The notes beneath the pieces are model-generated. The model was not told where the DNA came from. It searched no databases and saw only the letters and a program-made list of their open reading frames with translations. A DNA stretch of 27,184 nucleotides from Lingula anatina (lineage: Eukaryota > Brachiopoda > Lingulata > Lingulida > Lingulidae): NCBI RefSeq assembly GCF_001039355.2, contig NW_019773548.1, positions 430,208 to 457,391 of the forward strand. The letters run 5' to 3'. The position numbers were made by a program, and so were the translations under genes. The first letter of the stretch is position 1, and each line of letters starts with the position of its first letter. Shown here one piece after another: positions 1-12,700 of the stretch.

Positions 1-108
1 CAAAGCAAGATTGGCAGAATTTGGTGGCAAGTTGCAGGAGACAATGTGAAGCTGTTGTTCAAAACCAGGGAAAGCACACCCGATATTTATTGCATAATAG
101 ACGATTAA
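1..108 (+). other. Possible end of a neighbouring gene (weak)
   Basis: The first frame is open from base 1 to a TAA at 106-108 and reads KIGRIWWQVAGDNVKLLF near its start. Its base composition is less AT-rich than the next kilobase, which is why I mention it. The opposite strand is also open here, there is no homology I recognise and no supporting splice or poly(A) signal, so it may be a transposon remnant or chance. Confidence 0.2.
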
Positions 109-1870
109 TCATCTATTATCTACAGTCTTCTTTTATTAAAACTAATTCTTAAATGATCGAACTTTATTTTTTCATAATAAGCTGTTTTAATCAGCACATA
201 CTTTTTGCTGTGTGAGCATACTTTTTTGACACATGGTTTGGCATATTTTAGTACCGTTTGGTTAATAAAGTTATTTTGATTATTACAATAAGCTGTGCGG
301 TGTATTTCTTTAACCGAAATATTCAACTTGAATAAGTTATTTATAAAATATGAAAGAAATATGCATAATCCCACCAACAAATGAAATAATGATCATGATA
401 GAAGAAACTTCTGAAAAAATCGGGGTGTTGCTTAACTTATGAGCATCAGTGTATGTTTCAGCTATTCAAAATTCTAATTTCAAATTAGCTTCAAATTAAA
501 TGATTTCGATCAGCATTTGTACATCTGATTTAAGTAGGAAGCGCATTACGACTGTAACTTTTTTTGTCTAAAAGACGAAATATCTTTCTTTAAAAGAAAT
601 AAAAGAAGCCATTCTTTCGTTATGCTGCAGCGTTTTTATTTCTAATAAACAGCTGAAGTGAAATTTAATATGGCAGTTATTTATATACGTATAAAAATGC
701 ACACAAAAAATAGTCAAATCATTTTATGTTACTTACATATATCTTGGATATAATATAATATTCGTAATTTTGTCCATGCATATATAAAACAGTATATAGC
801 AATTTCTCAGTTCCTAAACTTTTTATGCATTGAAAAGATATCTAATATTACTTTTAATATTACTAATAACATTATAATATTAAAATAATATCATATAATA
901 TAATATTATAATAACATTACTAATATTAGATGTAAATTTGAAGTAAAAAACCACAACTGCATTTAAAATAATAAAAGCAAACAGGGCAATGCCACCCTAC
1001 CTTCAGTTTCTTCCTGCTTATGTTAATATTATATGTGCATACTTTTCCCTTTCAATTATTACGTTTATCTGAATTACAAGACATATTGAAATAGATACTA
1101 TTTCAAAAATAACATACAATCAAAGATATAAGACTGAGCTAATCAACATATGAAATCCTTTCACATATTTTTATCTCAATACAACTTATTTTGTTATAGA
1201 AACAAACTGTTTTCAAAGGCAGTTAGCTTTATTTGTAAAAAATGCCCTTATCAACTAATCAGTTTTTGCTAATTCAGACAAATAAAAAACTCTTGAATTT
1301 TCTATTCTTATCTATAATATACCTTTAAGTCATCAATTAACCTTGAAATGATGAAAATGCGAGTAATCAGCAATTTGAAAAACAAGAGAATATATTCATA
1401 GAATACACAGTAAAAAGCTACCAAATACATTGAGAACTTAAAGGTAATTAGTTCATAAGTATCACAGCCATTTATGAGATCAATTAAATCAAATCTCAAA
1501 ATTTTGCAACACGATAGTCTTATACATGTACATATATCAATCAAAATGACTTAATACAATCACATTTGTGATTCAAAATGATTCATCAGACCATATAAAT
1601 ATGAAGGGTCTCTTGAATAAGCAACAGCAATACCTTCAACAGAAGTAACTGAAATAAAACAGAAAAAAAAAATCTGATATCATTGTTTATCATATTGTAA
1701 CGTATCCAGGGACATGGCATAGATATTATCTTGTTTCATTACATAAAATAATAATAATAATAATAATTCTGATTTACAGGGTCTTAAATTGGAACAATAA
1801 TTTGTGTGATCATGTAAATTAAAACAGTGGAGAATATGGCACTTTTTAGGTCAGCACAGAAAACGCTACC
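109..1870. other. AT-rich non-coding stretch 3' of GRAMD4
   Basis: I see only short shadow ORFs, the AT palindrome at 841-931 and microsatellite sequence. The GRAMD4 3' untranslated region must start at 1870 and run leftward. A TTTATT (AATAAA on the minus strand) occurs near 1224, but I cannot tell whether it is the poly(A) site. Confidence 0.5.
841..931. repeat. AT-rich imperfect inverted repeat
   Basis: The outer ends TCTAATATTA (841) and TAATATTAGA (922) are inverted copies. The inner parts (ACTAATAACATTATAATATT against AATATTATAATAACATTACT) also pair with a few mismatches. Almost no G or C. Confidence 0.6.
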
Positions 1871-3413
1871 TTATTGGTCTTCTGCAGCTCTCAGTGAGCT
1901 CAAACTGAGAACTGAGCTTGTCTTGTTGGCAGAGACATCTAGTGCCCAGTCAAGATGGGCATCCTTGGCCGTTTTGATGATGCTCTTATAGACAGCATCT
2001 CGATGTAATATTCCTCCAAAAATATACGGCTGAAAATAATTTTTACGAATATATATATATTATGTTGTTGTTGCTTATTTTTCAGTAATTCTTTAGAAGT
2101 ACACGTAGGTACTAATTGCATATTTTAATAATATATTGAGTATACAATAATAATAATAAAACAGTGGGTTTGCCATGGCATCATGTTAAAGTCCGGTAAT
2201 AGATAATAATAATAATAATAATAATAATAATATAGATGTACAAAATTACCTTGTCCTTGTCTTTGACAGTTATCTCTAGAGACATCCCACTTCCTGGCAT
2301 CCAGGAAAATGGTTTGGCCTGGAGATTAATTAATTTAAATTAAATAAATATTTTAATCCTAGTACATAATTATTGCATAAGTAATACTAGTAAATGATTC
2401 AATAAATACGAACCAAATAGACAATAAAGACAAGTATCTTTTATTTTGCTGTTCCACAATTAGTTAAATTTTAAATTATTTAAATAACACTAATTTAGTA
2501 AAAAAAAAAAAAAATAATAATAATAATGATCACATAAATATGAATTATACTGAATAATAATAATACCATTCCACTTGCTGTTCCACAATTAGCTTCCTAC
2601 TGTATCGGCACCAATGTATTTGCATTGAGGGTTGGGCAATTCACTTTTATCAAGAAATTTCCCATATGTGACCCAAATATGAACACACTCTTCAAATAAG
2701 AAAGAAATGCTTACCTTGATAAGTCTGGTGATTTCTGAGAGAGGGATATTTATATGTTCCTCCGGATTCCTGGAGTTTTCAAAACAAAGGAAACTGGAAA
2801 ATATATATATCGCTCAGTGATTATCTCTTGGAAAAACATATTTCATAGTCAAAATCTTCAAGGTCTCTGTCTGAAATTGAGTTTCAATTTAATTTTTTCA
2901 GTTGCTTTTAAATTGTTAGACAGAAAGACTTTAAATTGGTTAGAGACACTAAGTAAAGAGGCAGTTAAATCTCCCCCCCCCTGCCCCTAATATTGTATTA
3001 AGTATCAATCCCAGGTTATATAAAATGGACACCTTTTAGTCAGGTACATCTTGCCATGAGCCAGTGAAGACGTTATAGACTTTTCTTTATCTATAAGCAC
3101 ACACTTTCGCCCACTCTTCCAGTCTGAAATAATGTTTAATGAAAAATTTATGGAAAAATAACTGCTATTAAGTGTTGTCATTTACAGCAAAATTATTTAA
3201 TTTTCTAGAATAACTGTTTTGTTTTTTCATTTCACAAGAATCCCCAACCACCAAAGTGACAGTAGAAATCTTTTTCCCCAAATACTTTTTTAACCCTTGT
3301 GTCCGTTTTCTGAAATCATTATATGTTAATTGTTCAGTACATCCTTGTTCTTGTTAAAACTGAAGTCCAACAGATGTATTTTTCTGCGACCTTTAACATA
3401 TGCTGGAGACACC

Positions 3414-3448
<35 letters not shown>
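1747..3448. repeat. Cluster of (TAA)n microsatellites in the 3' part of GRAMD4
   Basis: TAA/ATA trinucleotide runs occur at about 1747-1767, 2203-2232, 2500-2527 (after a 15-A run) and 3414-3448. All are in introns or 3' of the last coding exon. A shorter run is at 21123-21138. Confidence 0.9.
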
Positions 3449-3748
3449 TCAGAAGAAAAACAAATCAGACATGGGCTGGATTTATTTCTCTTTGTTAAAC
3501 ACATTTTGTATTATATGGTCTTCACAGAAAACTCATTCCATATTCCACAATGCCATTCCATGTTTTTTTATGTGTTGATGGTGAGAACATTTACCTGTCA
3601 GAGGAACCTCAGATACAGGGAGTGAAAACAGCTCTTGGAATGCCCTTTCTGCACCTGTGGCAGGGAGGTCAAAGTCCACAGCTGGCTTAGGCTGACTTCC
3701 ACTGGTCACTGAGATTGATGATGAGCTGGGAGACGGCTCCAACACAAA
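1871..3748 (-). CDS. GRAMD4: GRAMD4 exons 14-18: C-terminal GRAM domain
   Basis: Residues 432-614. Exon 14 (3748-3595) starts with a Ser/Pro-rich linker and enters the GRAM domain at FQELFSLPVSEVPLT, matching FHEIFNLTENERPLA in human GRAMD4. Exon 15 (3123-3033) gives WKSGRKCVLIDKEKSI then GKMYLT. Exon 16 (2793-2715) gives FLCFENS and IPLSEITRLIK. Exon 17 (2318-2250) gives MPGSGMSLEITVKDKDK. Exon 18 (2029-1871) gives PYIFGGILHRDAVYKSI and a short polar tail. GRAM domains are PH-like folds that bind membrane lipids or proteins. The splice from exon 13 (end 18957) to exon 14 (start 3748) keeps phase 0 across the 15.2-kb intron, which is why I treat these exons as one gene. The small introns here are rich in (TAA)n. 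Confidence 0.9.
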
Positions 3749-6700
3749 CTAAAATATTATGATTTATTGTGACATAAGTGATAAAAATATATATGTAAAA
3801 GGAAATGTTTATTAAAATTATGTAACCAGCAAAAAGCTGGAATCCAAAAATAAATGTAGTGGATTTCTTGGCTGACTGAAAAAAAATCCGAAAAGAAAAT
3901 TAATACAGGTGTTTATTTATTTTATCTTTTTTTTCTTTTATTACTAAAAAGTGAATATTGATGTTTTATTACTACTGAATTTGAAATAAGTTACAGAATA
4001 AGGGAGATAACTGAAGACAGAGAAAAATATACTGTACAAAATACAGTATACATATTTTCTTAATGAAGTGTCAGAATCATTTTCAGTACAGAAATATCAA
4101 TATGAGACACGGATAGAATGTCTCCATGGATCTTCAACCTGTTCTGGTCCAGCTGTCCTCTTTCTGATTTGTATGTTACATTAATTCAGCAGTGATCAAT
4201 AATTCTGACTGCAGTAAGTAAGTCATGAACCCAGAACAATGTCATCCAATGTACAAACTGATAACAGTTGGATAACATCAGTGTCATCCAAGTCTTGTGA
4301 CATATTTAATCTACCTCCTCCCTGTGTACACACACCAGCAGAGTGAACTGGGAGAGATAGGAAGACTAAACTAGGCTAAAGATCTTTCTCGTCACTTCGA
4401 TACTTACACGAGACTATGCTTATATTTATGTTATAATTTTGTACAACCAAAAGCAAACTTTTTTGAAAATAGAGTCTCAGAAGTACATTATGTTTTATCC
4501 TAGACTCCTGTGAAGACAATGTACTTTTAATTATTTTCTCTAATCACGTACCACTAGAAAATGTTCAACATCACATGATGTTTATTTTTTAATTATCAAG
4601 ATCACATGTTTATTTTGAAGAGGCCATCTTTTTGTGTTCTTGTTAATGGCCAGAAGTTTGAGATGGCTTTAAAATCCATTTTACCATCTGAGGTTGTTCA
4701 CAGTTTAGACTGAACCAGTATTTGTATTTCTAAGTAAGTACATCTTGATGTTTTATGTTCCAAATTATTAAAAAGATATTTAATTGATAAATCGGGATTT
4801 TTCTTCACGGCTAACGGTGGGTCTTTCTATTTAGTTGATCAAATTCTGTTCCACAAAGAATAACAAGTGTTTATTACTTTTAAAATGGGCACGGGGTAGA
4901 ATTCCAGAAGACTCTCTATATCCAATTGTTTTTTTAATTAATAAAACTCAGCAGTAAGTTAAGAGACTTGGTTTGCCTCAAAATGTTCATCATATCACAT
5001 CATATGCTTAGTATTTTCATCTACTACAATTACAGTACAGGACCAACTGAACCAGAAGTTTATAAAGGCACCTCCTCAGTAAGCACCACAAGCAGGTTTT
5101 GTGATCGGAGCCATATTACAGCAGTGTGACTGTGACTTGTAAACAGCTGAGGTAAAAATTGTTGGGAAAAAATCATTATTATAGATTTTCTAGCCACGTT
5201 TTCGTTTAACTGACTAATCAATATCCATACGCCAATTCAAACTTATGTTAAATTATCAGCTAAGATTGCTATCATTTTCTTCTTAGACAAAAGCTTACCA
5301 CTTGCTTTTTTTTCTGATCAGTTTTTACTAATTTATTGAGCCAGAATACATGACTTTCAACAGTGCATTTTTTTTCTTTTTTCAGAGAGCATAGTTTTCA
5401 GAAGTATATTTATTGCCTGTACTCCTGTCCAGAAGCACACTTTAGTATCAAAAAATTAAAAGCCAGAAGTTATATAAATGATACACATTTCATTTTACAT
5501 ACCATGCAAAACTATTAACTTCAAACCAGAAGGTAAATAACCTTGTAATGCCCAAATTTCTTTTTATTGTGTATGTTTTAAGATTATTTATTATAAATAC
5601 CACGAATAAACTTGAATCGTCTCTTTTAACTCAAAAATACTGTAATAAACTTGTATAGATCTACATTAAAGGGATAAGAACTCTTGTATGATATCTATAT
5701 TTCACAATAAAAACATTGTGAATAACTCATAGAAATATAATATATTCTGTTTTACCACAAAAACGGCAGTTATAGCTATTATTCAGATATCTGCGCTTGT
5801 CTTTAGACCACGTGACCTCCATTGATGGCTATACTCTGTTAAAATCTCTTAAGAGATTTTAACAAAAAAAAACAATCTTTTTAGAAAAAAAACCAGCGAC
5901 TAACTTTGAATGTAAAAATGGATTCATTAACCATTGGTTAGTATGGGAAAATTGTTGTTTACTCCAGGAAAATTCATTTTTTGGCCAAAACGAAGAGTTA
6001 TTACCCATTTAATTATTCATTGGTTACTAAGTATTTATACCACAATACAACATATCAAATATTAGAATATTTTCCAAAAGATAAAAAAACTCAATACATG
6101 TACCTGCTTTTTCAGTTGATTGTAATGTTACCTACCAGTAATGGGACTGAATGCATTTTTTTATCTTCATTTTTTTTTCAGAACACCTGTACACTTGTCC
6201 AAGTCCACGTTACATCCCCGTAAGGTAATAAAATCACTGCCTTGTGCACAAATATTTAATTTTTACATAAAGAAAAAATGATTGAAATGTACCTTAGAAT
6301 ACAAATGTAAATATTAACATCTTATGCCAAATTAAGAGCACTGCAGTCACAAATTTTTTTCTCTATTTTTAAAATATTTACAAGATATTTCCAGTTTGTC
6401 ACTGTCTACAGCACTTGTCATACTATAGAACAGCATATTTGTGGAGGTCTGTCCACAGGAAATAATTAATGTAATTTTTGGCAACATGCCAAACTACTGT
6501 GTACAGTTTTTTCTAAACAAAACAAGGATCTGGGATGCTTATTTCTACCAATTTATTATTTCAGATAACAAGAACATTCAAGGAGGAAATAATTTGGTTT
6601 TAGGATTAATTTAATTTTTTTTCCTATTATGTTACCATCCTTTACTGCAAAATGTTATCTCAGAGGGGAATAGTGCTAAAATTGGTGACAAACACATAAT

Positions 6701-9700
6701 TGCCCACCAAATTACCAAATATTTAATTCTACCTACATGTATGAATATAAACATATAGAGCAGTGAGACTTCTTCCTACTGTTCCATTTCTGAGACATGG
6801 CTTACAGAGAAGAAGCACACAAAGAGAGACTTGATCTCTTACATATGCTACAGTTGTCTCCACAGTCCAGGACACCAGACACTGTTCTGGAGTGGACTGA
6901 GCTTCATATAGACTCTGATGGTATAGACAACCTACCAGAGTCCATTGACAGGTGTAGAAATGTTAAGAAAATATATGCAGCATTCAGCAGGTTATCTTCT
7001 TTGCCACAGTCCATATCCAACCTGCCACACCTCACAGTGTTGGACCTATCCCAAAATACCTTCACTACATTCCCCATAGCACTATGTGGCTTGACTAACC
7101 TACAGGAGCTGAACCTGGACGACAACAAGCTATCTGCCATACCAGTGGATATCATCAGGATGAAGGGGCTTACAATATTCTGGCTCAATAACAATGCCTT
7201 CACTACATTCCCCATAGCACTGTGTGGCTTGACTAACCTTGAGGTGCTATACCTGTCATACAACCAGCTATCTGACATACCAGTGGATATCACCAGGATG
7301 AAGGGGCTTAGACAATTTCACCTTAGTAACAATGCCTTCACTACATTCCCCATAGCACTGTGTGACTTGACTAACCTAGAGGAGCTGTACCTGGATAACA
7401 ACAAGCTGTCTGACGTACCAGTGGATATCACTAGGGTGAAGGGTCTTAGGATATTTTGGCTTTATAACAATGCCTTCACTACATTCCCTATAGCACTCTG
7501 TGACCTGACTAACCTAGAGGTGCTGTACCTGGATAAAAACAAGCTTTCTGACATATCAGTGGATATCAGCAGGATGAAGGGGCTTAGAATATTCTTCCTC
7601 AGTAACAATGCCTTCACTACATTCCCCATAGCACTGTGTTGTTTGACTAACCTAAAGGAGCTGTACCTGGATAACAACCAGCTATCTGACATACCAGTGG
7701 ATATCACAAAGCTGACTAAACTTGAGAAAATTAAATTGTCAGGCAATAAGATCACCCACCTACCACCTCAGATGAGGAATATGGAAAATCTAACAGAACT
7801 AGATGTGAAAAGTAATCCTCTGGTACAACCACCTAAACATACTGCCAACAGGGGACTAGATGCCATCAAAAGGTATTTTGAGGCATTAACTGACACCAAG
7901 GCAATCCAGTCAAGTAGAATACAGATCAACTTTCTTGGTGAAACAGAAGCAGGAAAAACTAGCATTTCACGTACACTGCAACTTGGAGAGCCTACCCTCA
8001 CAAAGAAGGCCGACAGGACAAGAGTGGTGGAGCAGGGAACATGTGAGGCTGATCAAGATATTGTCTTTAATATCAATGACTTTGGTGGACATGACGTCTA
8101 CAAAATAGGACATCCAATTTTCATCTCAAAACGTGGCTTGGTTTTCATCACTTTCAATCTGTCTCAATATGACCCAGAAAACGAGGCTCATTATCAGCTC
8201 TACATTGGAAACTGGATTGACAAGGTGCAAGCACAGATGCCAGGGATACAAATAGCACTAATTGGTACTCATCTTGATAAAGTGGACAATAACTTGGCAC
8301 ATGTTAAATGTTCAGTGTTAAAGAAACAACTAGCAGTCCACAAGAGAAAAAAACAAGAATGGTTTGAAACTCAAATAAAGAAGACCGAGGTAAAAATGTC
8401 AGAAATAGAACAAACCTCCATGCACAAGGCCTATAGGGACAAAGTTGACAAGCTGCAGACATTAAAAGACCAAGTGATTGATATTCATGAGCATATCTTC
8501 CTGGTTAGTTCCAAGACCACACAAGGATTTAATGAGCTTACGATGTATCTAACGTCTTTTGCAAGAGAACACGCAGTCATTCTACCAGAGAAATGGGTTG
8601 AAGCAGCCACTGCCATCTATGAAAAAAGGAAAGATAGTTCTGAAAATACACTCAACTTGGATACTCTTAAACAGGCTCCAAGCATACAGTTCAAGCCCAT
8701 ATCTTGGAGGACATTATTTATGAAGAGGCAGTACTCAGACCAGGAAATTGACCAAACAATCTATAACATTCTTTCCTTCTTGGCCCACCGTGGAGACATC
8801 ATCTGGTTTGAGACAAGTCCCTTGCTAAAACAGACAATATTTCATAACCAAGAGATCCTTGCCAATCTTCTCAAGGCAATCCTAGATCATGACAAAGATG
8901 CTACCATCAAGACCCTACAATATTCAGCAACAATAACAGCACCCAAAAAACATGAAATAATTGAAGATCTTAGAGTTAGGGGAATAGTTTCAAGAGAAGC
9001 AATGTTGTGTTTATGGCAGCCTTTCAATCTCAGTGCTGAAGAAGTAGATGCCATGACAGAACTCATGCAGAAACTGGAGCTATGCTATCAAGTCCAGGAA
9101 GATGAATCCCTTTCATCCAATACCTCATTCCACTTTCCATGGCTCCTCACTGAAGAAAGACAACCTGAGCTAGACACCAAATGGCCCAGCAAGGTTCCCC
9201 CATACACCACACAACTTACCCTGCAGGTTCTCTTTCCATACAAATGTCCAGATGGCTTATATGAGAAATTTTCTGTCCGTCATCACAGATATCTTGGATT
9301 CTATAGGACAAAGCGTGTTGATTGGAAGCATGGGGTGTATGCAGAACTATATGGTTGTAAAATGCAGCTATCTCAACAGCAGAGTCAGCCACTTCTTAAT
9401 ACAGACAGCAATGCCACTGACTGGGGCATCACCATATCTGTGCGTGGACAAAACCTCCCAGACTTATGGAGACCACTCATACGTGCCCATGGTGACCTCA
9501 TGGACATCATTAAAGAGGACTGGCCTGGGCTGTCATATGACAAGTACCTGGTGTGCCCCCACTGTGTGAGTAAGGGACTGGATGACCCAACACTCTTTTT
9601 TGGGGAGGTGATAGACCAGCCTTCAACCACTGCCAGGAGACCAGCAAAAGTGCCATGTGAAAAATCTGGTGAAGAAATCGATGCAGATTTGGTTTTCCCC

Positions 9701-12700
9701 CCATCATGGAAAACAGGTAAATATTTGTGTATAAAATATGTGGTTTGTCTTTCATTGTTAACATTATGGCCCCCCCCCCCCCCCAATTAAATTAAGTATA
9801 CTGTAAGTTCATGAGAAATTGTTTAGTACAAAAAAAAATAATAAAAAACGACATGGGTTGATTGTAAACAAAGAGATGGGCAAACAAGGAGAGATTTGTT
9901 TAAAAAAATGGAAAATGTTCACTATTTGGTCATAATTTGCTTACAAATCTAAAAGATTTCTGATATCTGATTCAGTCATTAATTCAATATTTCAGTTCTG
10001 CAGCAGAACCAGGACATTCTGGCAGAAAACATCACAGAACCTTGTCTCAAACACATGTTGAATGTTTTCCTCCAAGAAGACATTATCACTGACCATGAAT
10101 ATGAATGGGTGAAGCCAGTGCTCCATCAACACCAAACCTCAACTACCAGGGTGGTATGTCCAGAGAAAACTGCCATCTTTCTGGACATTCTAACCAGGAA
10201 ACCTGTCACGGCACATGTTACACTGTGTCAGTGTCTTCAGGAACAAGGACAGACTGATCTTCTTGAACTGATCCAGTAAGGGAGCTATATGCTTTCCTAG
10301 ACTAACAAAACATTCCTCAAAATTCACAGAATTAAAAGGACAAGGCATTTACTTTATCAATTGAATACCTTAGGGAAAATGAGCAAAATGAGCTAGCTGA
10401 TGTCCTCCTTTAATAGACCAAATGACTGTATGGAGTCCCTACCTGCGGCAGTCGTGTCATGTAGTTGGTTCGAATTTTAATGTATTTTCAGAAAATCTTT
10501 GACACTGTCAAACACTCATTCAATGCTAACTGAATACATCTCAGTCTAAGTGGGAAATATTATTGACATGAGGAACAATTAAGAAATCTTGGTTAAATGG
10601 CCTACAACAGCTGCAATAATTTGAGTAAAAGTACAGCCAAATCTGTACATAAAAATGATTGTATATATTGGCACAACCAAAGGACTGCGAAAAAGATTTA
10701 TTACAAGAACTTCCAATGAATGCACAAATTTTATATGAAAATACAATTTCCTTTATGAAAGTCACACCATGAAGAAGTGCAAGAAGTGTACATTTGCATG
10801 TTAAAGATGTACATATTTTCAGAGGACTTAAGAGGCCATGTCAGCAAGCATTGAGCTTCGGATGGAATGTGAAAAATTTATATTTTGCTTAGTTTGGTCT
10901 TAAATGATGTATTTAGTCATAAAACACACAAAAATGACCACTAGCCATGTTTCAACCATTTCCTCTGGTTTCCATAGCAACAAACTGCTTTTCCCTAGAA
11001 ACCGGTCTTTGGTAGAGGAAAATATCAGCTCAAATAGGCCTAATAACCATGATAATAAATAAAAAATGAATATATAATACTGACTTTTATATGGCATTGT
11101 CAAAGAAGGACATATTGCTCTATCCAAATATACAAATACATTTGTTCTACATTTTTATATAGCGTTGCTATGGCAACTGAAATTTTGCATCCTATCTGTA
11201 TTTTCAAAATTACCTAAAAGTGAGATTTTTTAAATGCATTTATTTCAAAATCGCAGCAGTGATATACTCCTCGATTGTTTTGTTCATAATGAGCAAGGTA
11301 TGAAGTCATATATAAAAAAATAAAATCACGTAGCAATTGATAAACAAAAAAACTATACTCTGCCAAATATTCTCAAAATTTCAAATTTCATAAAATTCAA
11401 TTGTGGGGCAAATATGTATTAAATATGATGTAAATCAACCATTTAGTGTATTAGAATGGTACAGCTCTGCGAGAAAGTAGATATGCCTTATCTTTGCAAC
11501 AACGAATATATATAGTAATAAAGTTCAATGAAATTTGACCTTAATGACCTCAAAATCCAAGATGGCCGCCATTCAAATTGGTGAAAAAGGTTCTTTTTCA
11601 TGATATTTTAGAGCATTATTTTTCAAAATAGCAGCATTAATATGTCTGATGAATATCTATTTCATGATGGGCAAAGTATAGATGAACAATTGTAGAAATA
11701 AAATTACGTAGCAATTCATAAACAAAAAATTTGTACTCATTCAAATATTATCAAAATTTCAAATTTTGTAAAACTCAATTATATGGCAAACATGTACAAA
11801 ACTTTCTCTAAATCAATTTTATGGTGTACTAGAATTGTACAGCATTGCTTGCTAGTAGATATTCTTTGATTTTCACCCTAATATAAATTTCCATGAAATT
11901 AGACCTAAATGACCTCAAAATACAAGATGGCCGCCATTCAAATTGGGGAAAAGGCTTATTTTTAATGATTATTTAGAGCATTATTTTTCAGAATAGCAAC
12001 ACTTAAAAAAGAGCAACATTGATGTCTGATGATTAACTATTTCATGATGGGCAAAGTATAAATGAACAATTGTAAAATAAAATTACACAGCAATTCATAA
12101 CAAATTTTATACTCACCCAAAAATTCATGTAGCTCATTTATGTTTTAAATTTGATGTAAATCAACCATTTGGTGTACTAGAATTGTATGTTTTCATCTTG
12201 TGTATATATAGGTATTGATAAAGGAAAGAAGGAGGCTAAGAAAATTATATTTTTATTTATACATTGGCACATCCATTTAGCTGTTACATTAGACAATAAC
12301 ATAGTGTTGGTATTTTACTGAATAATCATTATGTTTAGGAACATTAGCTGCATCCATGATTAGCAAAACGTATATATTCACCACCCTGACCAAGTGGCAC
12401 ACTTAGTATTATTTATCCAACATGAATTCTGATATGTCCATTCTGTACAGCCTTTATTGAGCCATTCTATAAGAAAATACTACAAACGTGTCCTATACAG
12501 AATGGCGTGAGCACAAGGGCTGATTACTTTGCAACCTAAATTCATTATAGTGATACACTTGTAGGGATGGGAAATGCCTTTCAACACAATGTCTGTTGGG
12601 CTTAAAACAAAAATAAAAGTGTGTGACTTAAAGCATTGTGAACTCTTAATTAAGAGGTCAGTATTTGTAAATAAATTACCAAATCTACTCATATAAACAA

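Noticed and set aside
5981-6223. Plus-strand 80-codon ORF
   Set aside because: No recognisable protein, low-complexity Tyr/Phe-rich composition and no splice context.
6746-6750. TATAA about 51 bp upstream of the LRR-Roc-COR-CARD start codon
   Set aside because: In such AT-rich DNA it is expected by chance, and the spacing leaves a very short 5' leader. Mentioned only as a weak candidate.
6904-7755. Minus-strand ORFs of 129 and 97 codons with repeated motifs
   Set aside because: They are antisense shadows of the 138-bp LRR coding repeats and have no independent support.
9385-9786. Minus-strand ORF of 133 codons beginning with a poly-Gly stretch
   Set aside because: It starts in the intronic poly-C run and is antisense to the COR region of the Roco gene.
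9717-9790. In-frame continuation of LRR-Roc-COR exon 1 to a stop after a poly-C (Pro) run
   Set aside because: A strong GT donor at 9717 and an in-phase CARD exon at 9996 explain the gene better; the poly-Pro tail is intronic.
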